64,000 nucleotides of DNA. Source: Brevundimonas sp. SORGH_AS_0993. Lineage in GTDB: Bacteria > Pseudomonadota > Alphaproteobacteria > Caulobacterales > Caulobacteraceae. The notes below the pieces were generated by a model. The model did not search any database. It was not told the DNA's origin and saw only the letters and a program-made list of their open reading frames with translations. The translations under genes were made by a program, and so were the position numbers. Below, in pieces: positions 52,169-60,262 of the stretch. Location: positions 2,857,001-2,921,000 of the forward strand of contig NZ_JAUTAH010000001.1 of NCBI RefSeq assembly GCF_030818545.1. The letters are read 5' to 3'. Position 1 is the stretch's first letter, and each line of letters begins with the position of its first letter.

Positions 52169-53005
52169 CTATCCGCCGTTTGCGCGGGCCAGCAGGGCCC
52201 GGGCCTGGTCCAGATGCAGCCGTTCGACCATGGTTCCGCCGACCTGTATCGCGCCCAGACCCTGGGCGTCTTCTGCGGCGAAGGCGGCCACGATGGCCTG
52301 GGCCTGGGCGATGTCTTCGGGCGTCGGCGAAAAGGCTTGGTTCGTCGCGGCGATCTGGGAGGGGTGGATCAGGCTCTTGCCGTCGAAGCCGTACAGCCGC
52401 CCCTGCGCCGCCTCGGCCGCCAGACCCTCGGCGTCGTCGATGCGGTTGAACACTCCGTCCAGCGCCAGCAGGCCGTGCGCGCGGGCGACGAGGACAATCA
52501 TCGCCAGCCAAGGTTTGAACGGCTCGCGCGCCGCCGAAGCCCCGGTCCCCAGGGCCTTGCCCAGGTCGTTGACCCCCAGCATCAGTCCGTCCAGCGCGCC
52601 CCCGGCGTCGGCGATCTCGGTCAGGTTCAAGAGGGCGCGTGGCGTCTCGATCATAGCCCATAGGCGGGCGTTGTGGGGCAGGGCGGCCGACAGGGCGTGA
52701 ACCGCCTCGTGCGTCTCGATCTTGGGTGCGACGATCAGGGTCGCGCCCGCCTCGGCCAGTCCTGCGGCGTCATCCGCGCACCACGGCGTGCCCAGGGCGT
52801 TGATTCGCACGCCCAGTCGCGGCGCGAAGCCGCCCTGGCGCACCGCCTCCACGGCGGCGGCGCGCGCCTCGATCTTGCGATCCGGGGCGACGGCGTCCTC
52901 CAGGTCCAGGATCGCCACGTCGCAGTCCAGGGTGCGGGCCTTCTCGATCGCGCGAGGATTGGAGGCGGGCAGGTAAAGGACGCTGCGGACGCGCTCGGTC
53001 CGCAT
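52169..53005 (-). CDS. CitE/HpcH-aldolase family CoA ester lyase
   Basis: A 278-residue TIM barrel: RSVLYLPASNPRAIEKA, DVAILDLEDAVAPDRK, PRLGVRINALGTPW, IVAPKIETHEAV, MIETPRALLNL and LYGFDGKSLIHPSQI, all CitE-like. It probably cleaves or forms a malyl-, citramalyl- or beta-methylmalyl-CoA type ester. The start ATG 53005 shares one base with the upstream SDR stop, so the two are coupled. Confidence 0.9.
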   Translation of the reverse strand: MRTERVRSVLYLPASNPRAIEKARTLDCDVAILDLEDAVAPDRKIEARAAAVEAVRQGGFAPRLGVRINALGTPWCADDAAGLAEAGATLIVAPKIETHEAVHALSAALPHNARLWAMIETPRALLNLTEIADAGGALDGLMLGVNDLGKALGTGASAAREPFKPWLAMIVLVARAHGLLALDGVFNRIDDAEGLAAEAAQGRLYGFDGKSLIHPSQIAATNQAFSPTPEDIAQAQAIVAAFAAEDAQGLGAIQVGGTMVERLHLDQARALLARANGG

Positions 53006-53682
53006 CAGACCCGGCCCGTCACGGGCACCAGGGCGCCGGTCATCGCCCGGCTTTCCGGAGAGGCCAGGAACAGGATGACCTGGGCCAAGTCGGCCGGCGC
53101 GACCCAGGCCGCCGGATCGGCGTCGGTCATTTCCTTGCGGTTGGCGGGGGTGTCGATGATGGACGGCAGGACGGCGTTGACCGTGACCTTGGTGGACTTC
53201 AACTCCTCGGCCAGGCTCTGGGTCAGGGCGTGCACCCCCGCCTTCGACGCCCCATAGGCGCCCATGCCAGCCCCGGCCTTCAGGGCGGCGGCCGAGCCGA
53301 CGTTCACGATCCTTCCCTCGGGCGAAGCCTTCAGCGCGGGCAGGGCGGCTCGGCAGGCGTTCAGCGCGGTGGTCAGGTTCAGGGCGTACATCCGGTCCCA
53401 GGCGGGCGCCGCGTCGTCCGCCGTCTGCCAGACGAAGCCGCCGGCGATGTTCAACAGGGCGTCCAGCCGGCCGAACCGGGCGATCACGGCGTCCACCACC
53501 TCTCGCGCCTGAGCGGCGTCGGTCAGATCGACGCCCCCCAACTCCAGCACGCCGTCGGGAACTGCGTGGCCCTCGGCGTGATCGATGACGGCGACCTTCA
53601 GCCCGGCCTGCAGCGCGGCGTCCAGCACCGCCTGGCCCAGCGCGCCATGACCGCCCGTGATGGCGACGACTCGTTCCGTCAT
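53005..53682 (-). CDS. SDR family NAD(P)-dependent oxidoreductase
   Basis: A 225-residue short-chain dehydrogenase with VVAITGGHGALGQAVLDAAL, LLNIAGGFVW, the Ser in IVNVGSAAALK and YGASKAGVHALT (YxxxK). It is a short member of the family. The substrate is unknown. Coupled to the CitE-like lyase gene. Confidence 0.88.
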   Translation of the reverse strand: MTERVVAITGGHGALGQAVLDAALQAGLKVAVIDHAEGHAVPDGVLELGGVDLTDAAQAREVVDAVIARFGRLDALLNIAGGFVWQTADDAAPAWDRMYALNLTTALNACRAALPALKASPEGRIVNVGSAAALKAGAGMGAYGASKAGVHALTQSLAEELKSTKVTVNAVLPSIIDTPANRKEMTDADPAAWVAPADLAQVILFLASPESRAMTGALVPVTGRV

Positions 53683-53743
53683 GTCCTTCTCCCTTGCTGG
53701 GGCGACTTAAATCGCGCCAGGCCGCCTGTCTCAACCCTGGGTC

Positions 53744-54241
53744 TCAGCTCTGGGCGAAGACCTTGGCCATCAGTCGCTCCAGCGCGACCTGATCCTCGGT
53801 GTCGAAGGCGGCCTTTTCCGTCGCATCGACGTCGAATACGGCGATCAGCCGGCCCTTGGAGTCCAGCACCGGCACGACGATCTCGCTGGCCGAGCGGCTG
53901 TCGCAGGCGATGTGGCCGGGAAAGGCGTGGACGTCCTGGACGATCTGCGTCTGTCGCGTCGCGGCGGCGGTCCCGCAGACCCCGCGTCCGAAGGCGATGC
54001 GCAAACATCCCAATGTGCCCTGATAGGGGCCGACCACCAGTTCGTCCGCCTTGTCCGGCGCCACGACATAAAAGCCGGTCCAGAAATAAGGATCGAAGGC
54101 GTTCGCCAGCATGGAGGCCACGGTCGCCATCCGCGCCGTCAGGTTCGGCTCGCCCTCCAGCACGGCCAGGATTTCCGCCTCGACCTCGGCGTAGCGGGCG
54201 GCCTTGTCGGCGGGGCGGTCGGTGCGGGCGACATAGGCCAT
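53744..54241 (-). CDS. msrC: Free methionine-(R)-sulfoxide reductase (GAF domain, fRMsr)
   Basis: A 165-residue GAF protein matching YebR/fRMsr in length. The three catalytic Cys are in LGCLRIAFGRGVCGTAAAT and HIACDSRSASEIVVPV; FYWTGFYVV-like PYFWTGFYVVAPDK is also family-typical. It reduces free Met-R-sulfoxide with thioredoxin. ATG 54241 is the family start. Confidence 0.9.
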   Translation of the reverse strand: MAYVARTDRPADKAARYAEVEAEILAVLEGEPNLTARMATVASMLANAFDPYFWTGFYVVAPDKADELVVGPYQGTLGCLRIAFGRGVCGTAAATRQTQIVQDVHAFPGHIACDSRSASEIVVPVLDSKGRLIAVFDVDATEKAAFDTEDQVALERLMAKVFAQS

Positions 54242-54317
54242 GGCGGCTCCTTCATTCAGCGCCGCCCATATAGGTAGCGTTTTCCGCCAAGGGGAGCCCC
54301 CGGCCGCATCCCCTCGA

Positions 54318-54470
54318 TCAGGGAACCACTCCCGTCTGCGGCCCGATTCCGTCGCCCTTGGCGTCGTAATTCGGCAGAACGCCGTCCCGCTCGGCGCGCG
54401 CCTCCAGCTCATCCGCTTCCTCTTGGACGTGCCTGATCTCTTCGGGCGTAGGGATGTGGGGGTCGGTCAT
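54318..54470 (-). CDS. Small hypothetical protein
   Basis: A 50-residue acidic protein (MTDPHIPTPEEIRHVQEEAD and a DGIGPQTGVVP tail). I do not recognise a family. The acidic helix EEIRHVQEEADELEARAERD is well formed and the codon use is host-like, suggesting a real gene. It lies between fRMsr and the tRNA gene. Confidence 0.55.
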   Translation of the reverse strand: MTDPHIPTPEEIRHVQEEADELEARAERDGVLPNYDAKGDGIGPQTGVVP

Positions 54471-54553
54471 CGGGGGGCTCCATCTCGTCCCCGAAAAACC
54501 ACCGACCTGCTGCGCTGTTCCGCCCAGGTCAAAGCTTTTCGTCGAGCGGAGGG

Positions 54554-54629
54554 TGGTAGGCCCGGAGGGACTCGAACCCCCAACCAGACCGTTATGAGCG
54601 GTCGGCTCTAACCATTGAGCTACAGGCCC
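54554..54629 (-). tRNA. tRNA with CAU anticodon (tRNA-Ile2 favoured, Met possible)
   Basis: The minus strand folds into a complete cloverleaf: acceptor GGGCCTG / CGGGCCT, D-arm TAGCTCAATGGTTAGAGC, anticodon stem GACCG-CTCATAA-CGGTC (loop anticodon CAT), T-arm GGGGGTTCGAGTCCCTCC and an encoded CCA end, 76 nt. A CAU anticodon means elongator Met or lysidine-modified Ile. The GAGCCGACCGCTCATAACGGTCTGGTTG body resembles alphaproteobacterial Ile2 as I remember it. No initiator features (three G-C pairs in the stem, C1-A72 mismatch) are present. Confidence 0.9.
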
Positions 54630-54839
54630 CCAGGCGTTCAGCCGGTGGAAGGCACCGCCTAGCAGGGGCGGGGCGGGCTTGCCAAGCGCCACATGGGGGT
54701 CGCACGGCTTTCGGCGAATTCACAAAGATGAACGGAAACCGACATCGGGCGGTGGCGTTCATTCAGGCTCCAAAGGCCAAGGTTGCGGCCATGGATCGGC
54801 GAACGCGCCGTTCAGGACGAACACGGAGATTCCCACACT

Positions 54840-55613
54840 ATGAACCGCTTGATGAAAACCTCTTCGCTGAAAGCCCTGGCGCTGGGCGGGGCCCTGTCCG
54901 CCGCCATGGCCCTGTCCGCCGTCGCCACCCCGTCCGCCGCCCAGACGGCGACACAGCCCGGAGCCGTCCAGATCATGCAGACCGCCCCCGCCCTGAATCT
55001 GTCGGCCTATGGCGAGGTCAAGGTGGCGCCCGACATGGCGACCATCAACTTCGGGGTGCAGACCGAGGCGCCAACCGCCGCGGCCGCCATGCGCGACAAT
55101 GCTGCGCGCATGACCCAGGTGATGCAGGCCCTACGCCGTGCGGGCGTCGCCGAACGCGACATCCAGACCTCGGGCCTGAACCTGCAAGCCCAGTACGACT
55201 ATCAGGAAAACCAGCCGCCCAAGCTGCGCGGCTATCAGGCCACGAACCGGGTTTCGGTGCGGATCAACGACTTGAGCAAGGTCGGCACGACCGCCGATGC
55301 GGTCGTGGCCGCCGGGGTCAATCAGATCGACGGCATCAGCTTCGGCCTGAAGGATCCGTCGGCCGCCGAGAACGAGGCCCGCGAACTGGCGGTGCGCGCC
55401 CTTCAGTCCAAAGCGCAACTGTACGCTCGCGCCCTGGGCGTCCAGTTGGGCGGCGTGCGCAGCCTGAGCGAAGGCGGCGGCTATACGCCCCCGTCGCCGC
55501 CAATGCCGGTGGCCATGTTCGCCCGCGCCCAGGTGGCGGATTCGACCTCCGTGTCGGCCGGAGAGATGTCGGTGCGGATCGACGTGAACGGCGTTTACGA
55601 CATCGTGCGCTGA
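54840..55613 (+). CDS. SIMPL domain (DUF541) periplasmic protein
   Basis: A 257-residue protein with signal peptide MNRLMKTSSLKALALGGALS...SAAQ, then NLSAYGEVKVAPDMATINFGVQTEA, QTSGLNLQAQYDY, GYQATNRVSVRINDL and SKAQLYARALGVQLGGV, the usual SIMPL/DUF541 elements. The family forms ring-like oligomers; related to YggE and BP26, with a suspected oxidative stress role. A terminator follows. Confidence 0.9.
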   Translation: MNRLMKTSSLKALALGGALSAAMALSAVATPSAAQTATQPGAVQIMQTAPALNLSAYGEVKVAPDMATINFGVQTEAPTAAAAMRDNAARMTQVMQALRRAGVAERDIQTSGLNLQAQYDYQENQPPKLRGYQATNRVSVRINDLSKVGTTADAVVAAGVNQIDGISFGLKDPSAAENEARELAVRALQSKAQLYARALGVQLGGVRSLSEGGGYTPPSPPMPVAMFARAQVADSTSVSAGEMSVRIDVNGVYDIVR

Positions 55614-55634
55614 TCGTTCGATCGGACATGAAGG

Positions 55635-55663
55635 AAGGCCCGTCGGAAACGGCGGGCCTTTTC
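55635..55663 (+). terminator. Intrinsic terminator after the SIMPL gene
   Basis: GGCCCGTCG / CGGCGGGCC stem (one G-U) with a GAAA loop, followed by TTTTC. Confidence 0.85.
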
Positions 55664-55749
55664 GTATGCGGACACGCCCTTTGACCGGCTGCGATCCGGC
55701 CCTATGCTGACGCTCGGCCATGTCGGCCTTTGCGAGCGCGCCTCCTCCC

Positions 55750-57531
55750 ATGAAGCAATTCTTTCTGACGGTCCTGGGTGTCTTCACCGGGTTGATCCTG
55801 TTCCTCGTCGTTATTCCGGTAGTTCTGGTGACGGTCGCCGTCGCCGGATCGTCCAAGCCCGCCCTGCCGGCCGCCTCGGTGCTGGAGTTGGATTTGCGCG
55901 AAGGAATCAGCGACCAGCCGTCGACTAACCCCTTCTCGGCCTTCGGCGGCCCTGGCCTGTCGGTGACGGAGGTGGTGGACGGCCTGGCTCAGGCGGGCGC
56001 CGATCCCAGCGTCAAGGCCCTGCTGATCCGCCTGCCGGAAAGCGGCATGACGCCCGCGACGGCCGACGAACTGCGCCAGGCCATCCTGCGCTTCCGCGCC
56101 GCGGACAAGCCGGTGATCGCCCACAGCCAGGGTTTCGCGCCGGTCGGGGCGGTGATTTCGACCTATATGGTGGGCGCCGCGGCCTCTGAGTTGTGGATGC
56201 AGAACACTGCCGGCTTCCAGGCCACGGGCTTCTCGGCCGATAGTCTGTTCCTGGGCCGCGCCTTCCAGAAATACGGCGTCAAGCCCGAGTTCGAGCAGCG
56301 CTACGAATACAAGAACGCCGTCAACGAATATACGCAGAGCGACTATACGGGCCCGCACCGCGAGGCGATGACCGCCTGGATGACGGCCCTGTACGACAAC
56401 GCCCTGGGCTATGTCGCCAAGGACCGCAAGACGACGCCGCAAGCCCTGCGCACGACCATCGAAGCCGGCCCCTACACCGCCGAACAGGCGCTGGCCAACA
56501 AGCTGATCGACAAGGTCGGCCAGGTCGAGGAGGCCGAGGCCGCCGTGAAGGCCCGCGCCGGACAGGGCGCCGAAATCGTCGAGTTCGACAAATACGCCTC
56601 TGAGAAGGGCGCGCGCACCGGATCGGGCCGCAACACCATCGCCATCGTGGGCGGAGAAGGGGCCATCGTCACCGGCCGCGGCGAAGGCGCCGGGGGCTTC
56701 GGCGGCGGCTCCAGCATCCATTCCGACGACACGGCCGAGGCCATTTACGACGCCATCGCCGACAAGTCGGTGAAGGCCATCGTCTTCCGCGTCTCCTCGC
56801 CCGGCGGCTCGCCCGAGGCGTCCGAGCAAATTCTGGCGGCGGTCAAGGCGGCGCGGGCGGCGGGCAAGCCGGTCGTGGTCTCCATGGGCGCCTATGCCGC
56901 TTCGGGCGGTTATTGGATCAGCTCCCAGGCCGACTGGATCGTGGCCCAACCCTCGACCCTGACGGGCTCCATCGGCGTGTTCGGCGGCAAGTTCGTTCTG
57001 GCGGACGCCTTGGGCCGGTTCGGCGTGGACATGCGCGAACTGTCGGTCGGCGGCGAATACGCCGACGCCTTTTCGCCTAGCCAGTCCTTCACCCCGGCGC
57101 AGCGGGCGGCCTTCTCGGGCCAGATGGACCGCGTCTACGACGACTTCGTCACGCGGGTGTCGATCGGCCGTAAACTGCCGGTCGAGCGGGTGCGCGAAAT
57201 CGCTAAGGGCCGCGTCTGGACCGGCTCGCAGGCCCTCCCCCTAGGTCTGGTCGATCAGCTGGGCGGAGTGACCGAGGCGGTGGCCAAGGCCAAGGAACTG
57301 GCGAAGATTCCGGCCAACGAGTCCGTGCGCTTCCGCCATTTCCCCAAGCCCAAGTCGACCTGGGAGGCCATCTCGGAGATGTTCGGCGTCCAGACCGAGG
57401 CGGCCAAGGCCCTGGTCATGCTGGGCGGCGTCATGGCCGATCCGCAGGCCCAGACGATCATGCGCCGCATCGACAGCGACCGGATGCGCAGCCAGGGCGC
57501 CGTCGTTCTGGCCGACCAGCCGACCTTCTGA
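55750..57531 (+). CDS. sppA: Signal peptide peptidase SppA, long (67K) form
   Basis: A 593-residue membrane-bound serine protease. An N-terminal helix (FFLTVLGVFTGLILFLVVIPVVLVTVAVA) is followed by two tandem S49 domains. The catalytic Lys is expected in the N-terminal repeat (QRYEYKNAVNEYTQ) and the Ser in the C-terminal repeat (GAYAASGGYWISSQ). VSSPGGSPEASEQIL and LTGSIGVFGGKFVL are diagnostic. It digests released signal peptides in the inner membrane. ATG 55750 was chosen over an upstream start. Confidence 0.94.
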   Translation: MKQFFLTVLGVFTGLILFLVVIPVVLVTVAVAGSSKPALPAASVLELDLREGISDQPSTNPFSAFGGPGLSVTEVVDGLAQAGADPSVKALLIRLPESGMTPATADELRQAILRFRAADKPVIAHSQGFAPVGAVISTYMVGAAASELWMQNTAGFQATGFSADSLFLGRAFQKYGVKPEFEQRYEYKNAVNEYTQSDYTGPHREAMTAWMTALYDNALGYVAKDRKTTPQALRTTIEAGPYTAEQALANKLIDKVGQVEEAEAAVKARAGQGAEIVEFDKYASEKGARTGSGRNTIAIVGGEGAIVTGRGEGAGGFGGGSSIHSDDTAEAIYDAIADKSVKAIVFRVSSPGGSPEASEQILAAVKAARAAGKPVVVSMGAYAASGGYWISSQADWIVAQPSTLTGSIGVFGGKFVLADALGRFGVDMRELSVGGEYADAFSPSQSFTPAQRAAFSGQMDRVYDDFVTRVSIGRKLPVERVREIAKGRVWTGSQALPLGLVDQLGGVTEAVAKAKELAKIPANESVRFRHFPKPKSTWEAISEMFGVQTEAAKALVMLGGVMADPQAQTIMRRIDSDRMRSQGAVVLADQPTF

Positions 57532-57650
57532 TCCGCCGCCGCGCCGATCCGCCGCACACAGCCGTGACGGGGGGCGCCATTGACCAGGCGGCCCGATGGA
57601 CCGACATTGGACGTTCGGCGTTTCCTGCAAACGCCAGCCAAGGATGATCC

Positions 57651-57974
57651 ATGTTCCAGTCTGAACGTCTCGCCGCCGTCGGTCTTGCCTCGCGTCGCCG
57701 CCCCAACGGCCTGATGGCCTCGGTGACGTGGTTGGGCGGCCTGATCGCCACGGTCGCCGCCATGGCCGTGGGCGCGGTCCTGGCCGTCTTCACCGCCGCC
57801 GCCGTCGCAGTGATCGCCCTGTTCGCCGGGGTGCTGGTCTTCCTGGTCGGCCTGGTGATGCGGGCGCGCCGCAACCTGACGCCGCGCCGACGGGCCGGCG
57901 ATGGCGAGGTGATCGAAGCGCGCAAGGTGGACGGCGCCTGGGTCGCCTACGGCTGGGAACGCGACGGCCGCTGA
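57651..57974 (+). CDS. Small membrane protein of unknown function
   Basis: A 107-residue protein with a long hydrophobic hairpin (LIATVAAMAVGAVLAVFTAA and VIALFAGVLVFLVGLVM), and a basic, then neutral C-terminal tail (RRNLTPRRRAGDGEVIEARK). I do not recognise a family. It lies 8 bp before ampD on the same strand and may be cotranscribed. Confidence 0.7.
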   Translation: MFQSERLAAVGLASRRRPNGLMASVTWLGGLIATVAAMAVGAVLAVFTAAAVAVIALFAGVLVFLVGLVMRARRNLTPRRRAGDGEVIEARKVDGAWVAYGWERDGR

Positions 57975-57982
57975 GGCGCGCC

Positions 57983-58744
57983 ATGGTCGATCCGATCGCG
58001 GCGCCTTCGCCGAACTTCAACGAACGCCGCGCGCCGCCTGACATGCTGGTGTTGCACTACACCGGCATGCAGAGCGGCGAGGCCGCCCTTGCGCGCCTGC
58101 GCGATCCGGAGGCCCAGGTCTCGGCCCACTATCTGGTCGAGGAGGACGGGCGAATTTTCCGGCTGGTGCCCGAAGAACGGCGGGCCTGGCACGCCGGGCG
58201 TGGCGTCTGGCAGGGGCAGGACGACTGCAACGGCGCCGCCATCGGGATCGAAATTGTCAATCCGGGCCACGAATTCGGCTATCGCCCCTTTCCTGACGCC
58301 CAGATCTCGGCCGTGATCGCCCTGATCGAGGACATCCGCAGCCGCTGGACCATCCCCGACCACCGCATCATCGCCCATTCCGACCTGGCGCCCGAGCGCA
58401 AGACCGATCCCGGCGAACTGTTTCCCTGGAAGCGTCTGGCCCAAGCGGGTCACGGCCTGTGGTTCGAACCGGCGCCCGAGCGGATCAAGGCCCTGGGCGG
58501 CCTGTTGCAGAAGGACGATCAGGGCATCGGCGTGGTGGTCCTGCGCGCCGGCCTGCACCGACTGGGCTATGGGCTGAAACCCGGCGGTGACTATGACGTC
58601 GAGACCGAAACCACCGTTCGCGCCTTCCAGCGCCACTGGCGACCGTCGCGCATCGACGGCGTGGCCGACGGCGAGACTCGCGCCCGCTTGGTCGGCCTGC
58701 TGCAGTTGGCCAGCGCCGAGAGCGTCACGGGCGTCCTGATCTAA
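57983..58744 (+). CDS. ampD: N-acetylmuramoyl-L-alanine amidase (AmpD/amidase_2) with peptidoglycan-binding domain
   Basis: A 253-residue protein. The amidase_2 domain (about 10-180) has zinc-binding HYTGMQSG, AHYLVEEDGRI, WHAGRGVWQGQDDCNGAAIGIE and IAHSDLAPERKTDPG. A C-terminal putative peptidoglycan-binding domain follows (LHRLGYGLKPGGDYDVETETTVRAFQRHW). No signal peptide, so a cytoplasmic recycling enzyme (AmpD-like) that works with LdcA and Mpl. It ends overlapping the convergent dgoA by four bases. Confidence 0.9.
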   Translation: MVDPIAAPSPNFNERRAPPDMLVLHYTGMQSGEAALARLRDPEAQVSAHYLVEEDGRIFRLVPEERRAWHAGRGVWQGQDDCNGAAIGIEIVNPGHEFGYRPFPDAQISAVIALIEDIRSRWTIPDHRIIAHSDLAPERKTDPGELFPWKRLAQAGHGLWFEPAPERIKALGGLLQKDDQGIGVVVLRAGLHRLGYGLKPGGDYDVETETTVRAFQRHWRPSRIDGVADGETRARLVGLLQLASAESVTGVLI

Positions 58745-59374
58745 GGGTTCGATGCAGTCCAGGCGGCGACGAAGCGGGCGGCCTGCGCGCCGACGATCTG
58801 GGACGGCTGGCCCGGCTTGAACACCGCCGATCCGATGCCGAAGCCCGAGGCGCCGGCTGCGCGCCAGTCGGCGATGCTGTCGGGTTCGACGCCGCCGACG
58901 GCGTAGAGTCGGGCGGCCGCGGGCAGGACGGCGCGGACCGCTTTCAGGCCCTTGGGTCCGGCGATCTCGGCGGGGAAGAGTTTCAGCGCGTCGGCGCCGG
59001 CGTCCAGGGCGGCAAAAGGCCTCGGACGGGGTGAAGAAGCCGGGCAGGGACAAAAGGCCCAGTGTCTTGGTCTCGCGGATCACCTCGACGTTCGTATTGG
59101 GCGAGATGATCAGTTGGCCGCCGGCGTCCGCGACCTCGCGCGCCGCCGCGACATTCAGCACCGTGCCGGCGCCGATCAGGGCGCGGCCGTCCAGCGCAGA
59201 GCGCAGGCGGCGGATGCTTTCCAACGGCTGGGGCGAGTTCAACGGCACTTCCAGGCAGCGGAAACCGGCCGCGACGATGGCCTCGCCCACCTCCACCGCC
59301 TCGTCGGGCGTCAGCCCGCGCAGAATGGCGATCAGCGGCAGGGCGTCCAGGCTTTCGATGGCGACAGGGATCAT
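58741..59374 (-). pseudogene. dgoA: 2-dehydro-3-deoxy-6-phosphogalactonate aldolase, frameshifted by one base
   Basis: From ATG 59374 the sequence is KDPGal/KDPG aldolase: PLIAILRGLTPDEAVEVGEA, GAGTVLNVAAAREVADAGG, LIISPNTNVEVIRETK and LSLPGFFTPSEAF. At the A4 run 59013-59016 (T4 on the coding strand) the frame is lost. Dropping one base gives AALDAGADALKLFPAEIAGP with the Schiff-base Lys region and continues to a natural stop at 58741 (210 residues). It would split 2-keto-3-deoxy-6-phosphogalactonate into pyruvate and glyceraldehyde-3-phosphate. It overlaps dgoK by four bases. Probably a sequencing indel. Confidence 0.85.
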
Positions 59375-60261
59375 CGGCGTAGGGCCTCGTGAATGCGCCA
59401 CAGGCCCCCCGCCGTGGCGACGGCGCTGTCCGCCGTGCGGACGTCATGGAAACCACCCTGCTTCAGGGCGTCGGCGTATCGGCGACAAAGGGCGGGGGCG
59501 CCGATCAGGATAACGGGACGGTCCTTGGCGTCGATCTGCGCTACGACCTCGGCTCCGATCAGAAGGCCCGACAGATAGTCAGCCGCCCACGCCGGGGAAA
59601 GGCGACCGGCCAGACCTTCAACCCGCACGGAGAACAGGGCGGCGGTGATGGCGGTGTCGTGCAAGGCCCGATCGACCCCGGCGGCGAAGGCGGCGTCGTC
59701 CGCCCCTGGCTCGCCCATGTCGGCGCCCAGGATCGTGCCCTGGCGGATGGCGGCGAACAGTTCTCCGGTCATGAAGGTGCGGAAATCCATGATCCGGCCG
59801 TCGGCGGTGCGAATCCATTTGCTGTGGGTGCCTGGACCGACGACGACCGCGTCCTGGGAGACGTCCAGGCTGACGACCTGGGTTTCCTCGCCGCGCATCA
59901 CGTCCTTGAGGCGGCCATCCTCGAACAGGGCGACGCCCGGCACGATGACGACGTAGGGCGCATCATCCGGACTGGCCACGGCGGTGGCCAGGTCCGGGAC
60001 GCCGGCCGGGCAGGGCAGATAGGCCATCTCGCGCCATTTGCCGCGCGCCCCCGCCATGCCGCTGACCAGAACGGGCAGGCCCTGATTCAGCCAGTCGCCC
60101 GCGACTTGTTCCAACACCGGCCGGAATTGATCGGGCGTCAGGCCGCCCGCGCCGCGCGGGTCGGAGCGGCTGTCCAGCACGGCGCCGCCCGCGGCGATCC
60201 GCATGACGCGCAGATTGCTGGTGCCCCAGTCGACCCCGATCAGGCGGGCTTGGCCGTTCAC
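59371..60261 (-). CDS. dgoK: 2-dehydro-3-deoxygalactonokinase DgoK
   Basis: A 296-residue sugar kinase (GTG start): IGVDWGTSNLRVMRI phosphate-binding strand, LVSGMAGARGKWREM, VVGPGTHSKWI, FMTGELFAAIR and GLLIGAEV. It phosphorylates KDGal for DgoA. Coupled by one-base spacing to the upstream transporter and by a four-base overlap to dgoA. Confidence 0.9.
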   Translation of the reverse strand: MNGQARLIGVDWGTSNLRVMRIAAGGAVLDSRSDPRGAGGLTPDQFRPVLEQVAGDWLNQGLPVLVSGMAGARGKWREMAYLPCPAGVPDLATAVASPDDAPYVVIVPGVALFEDGRLKDVMRGEETQVVSLDVSQDAVVVGPGTHSKWIRTADGRIMDFRTFMTGELFAAIRQGTILGADMGEPGADDAAFAAGVDRALHDTAITAALFSVRVEGLAGRLSPAWAADYLSGLLIGAEVVAQIDAKDRPVILIGAPALCRRYADALKQGGFHDVRTADSAVATAGGLWRIHEALRR

Positions 60262-60262
60262 C

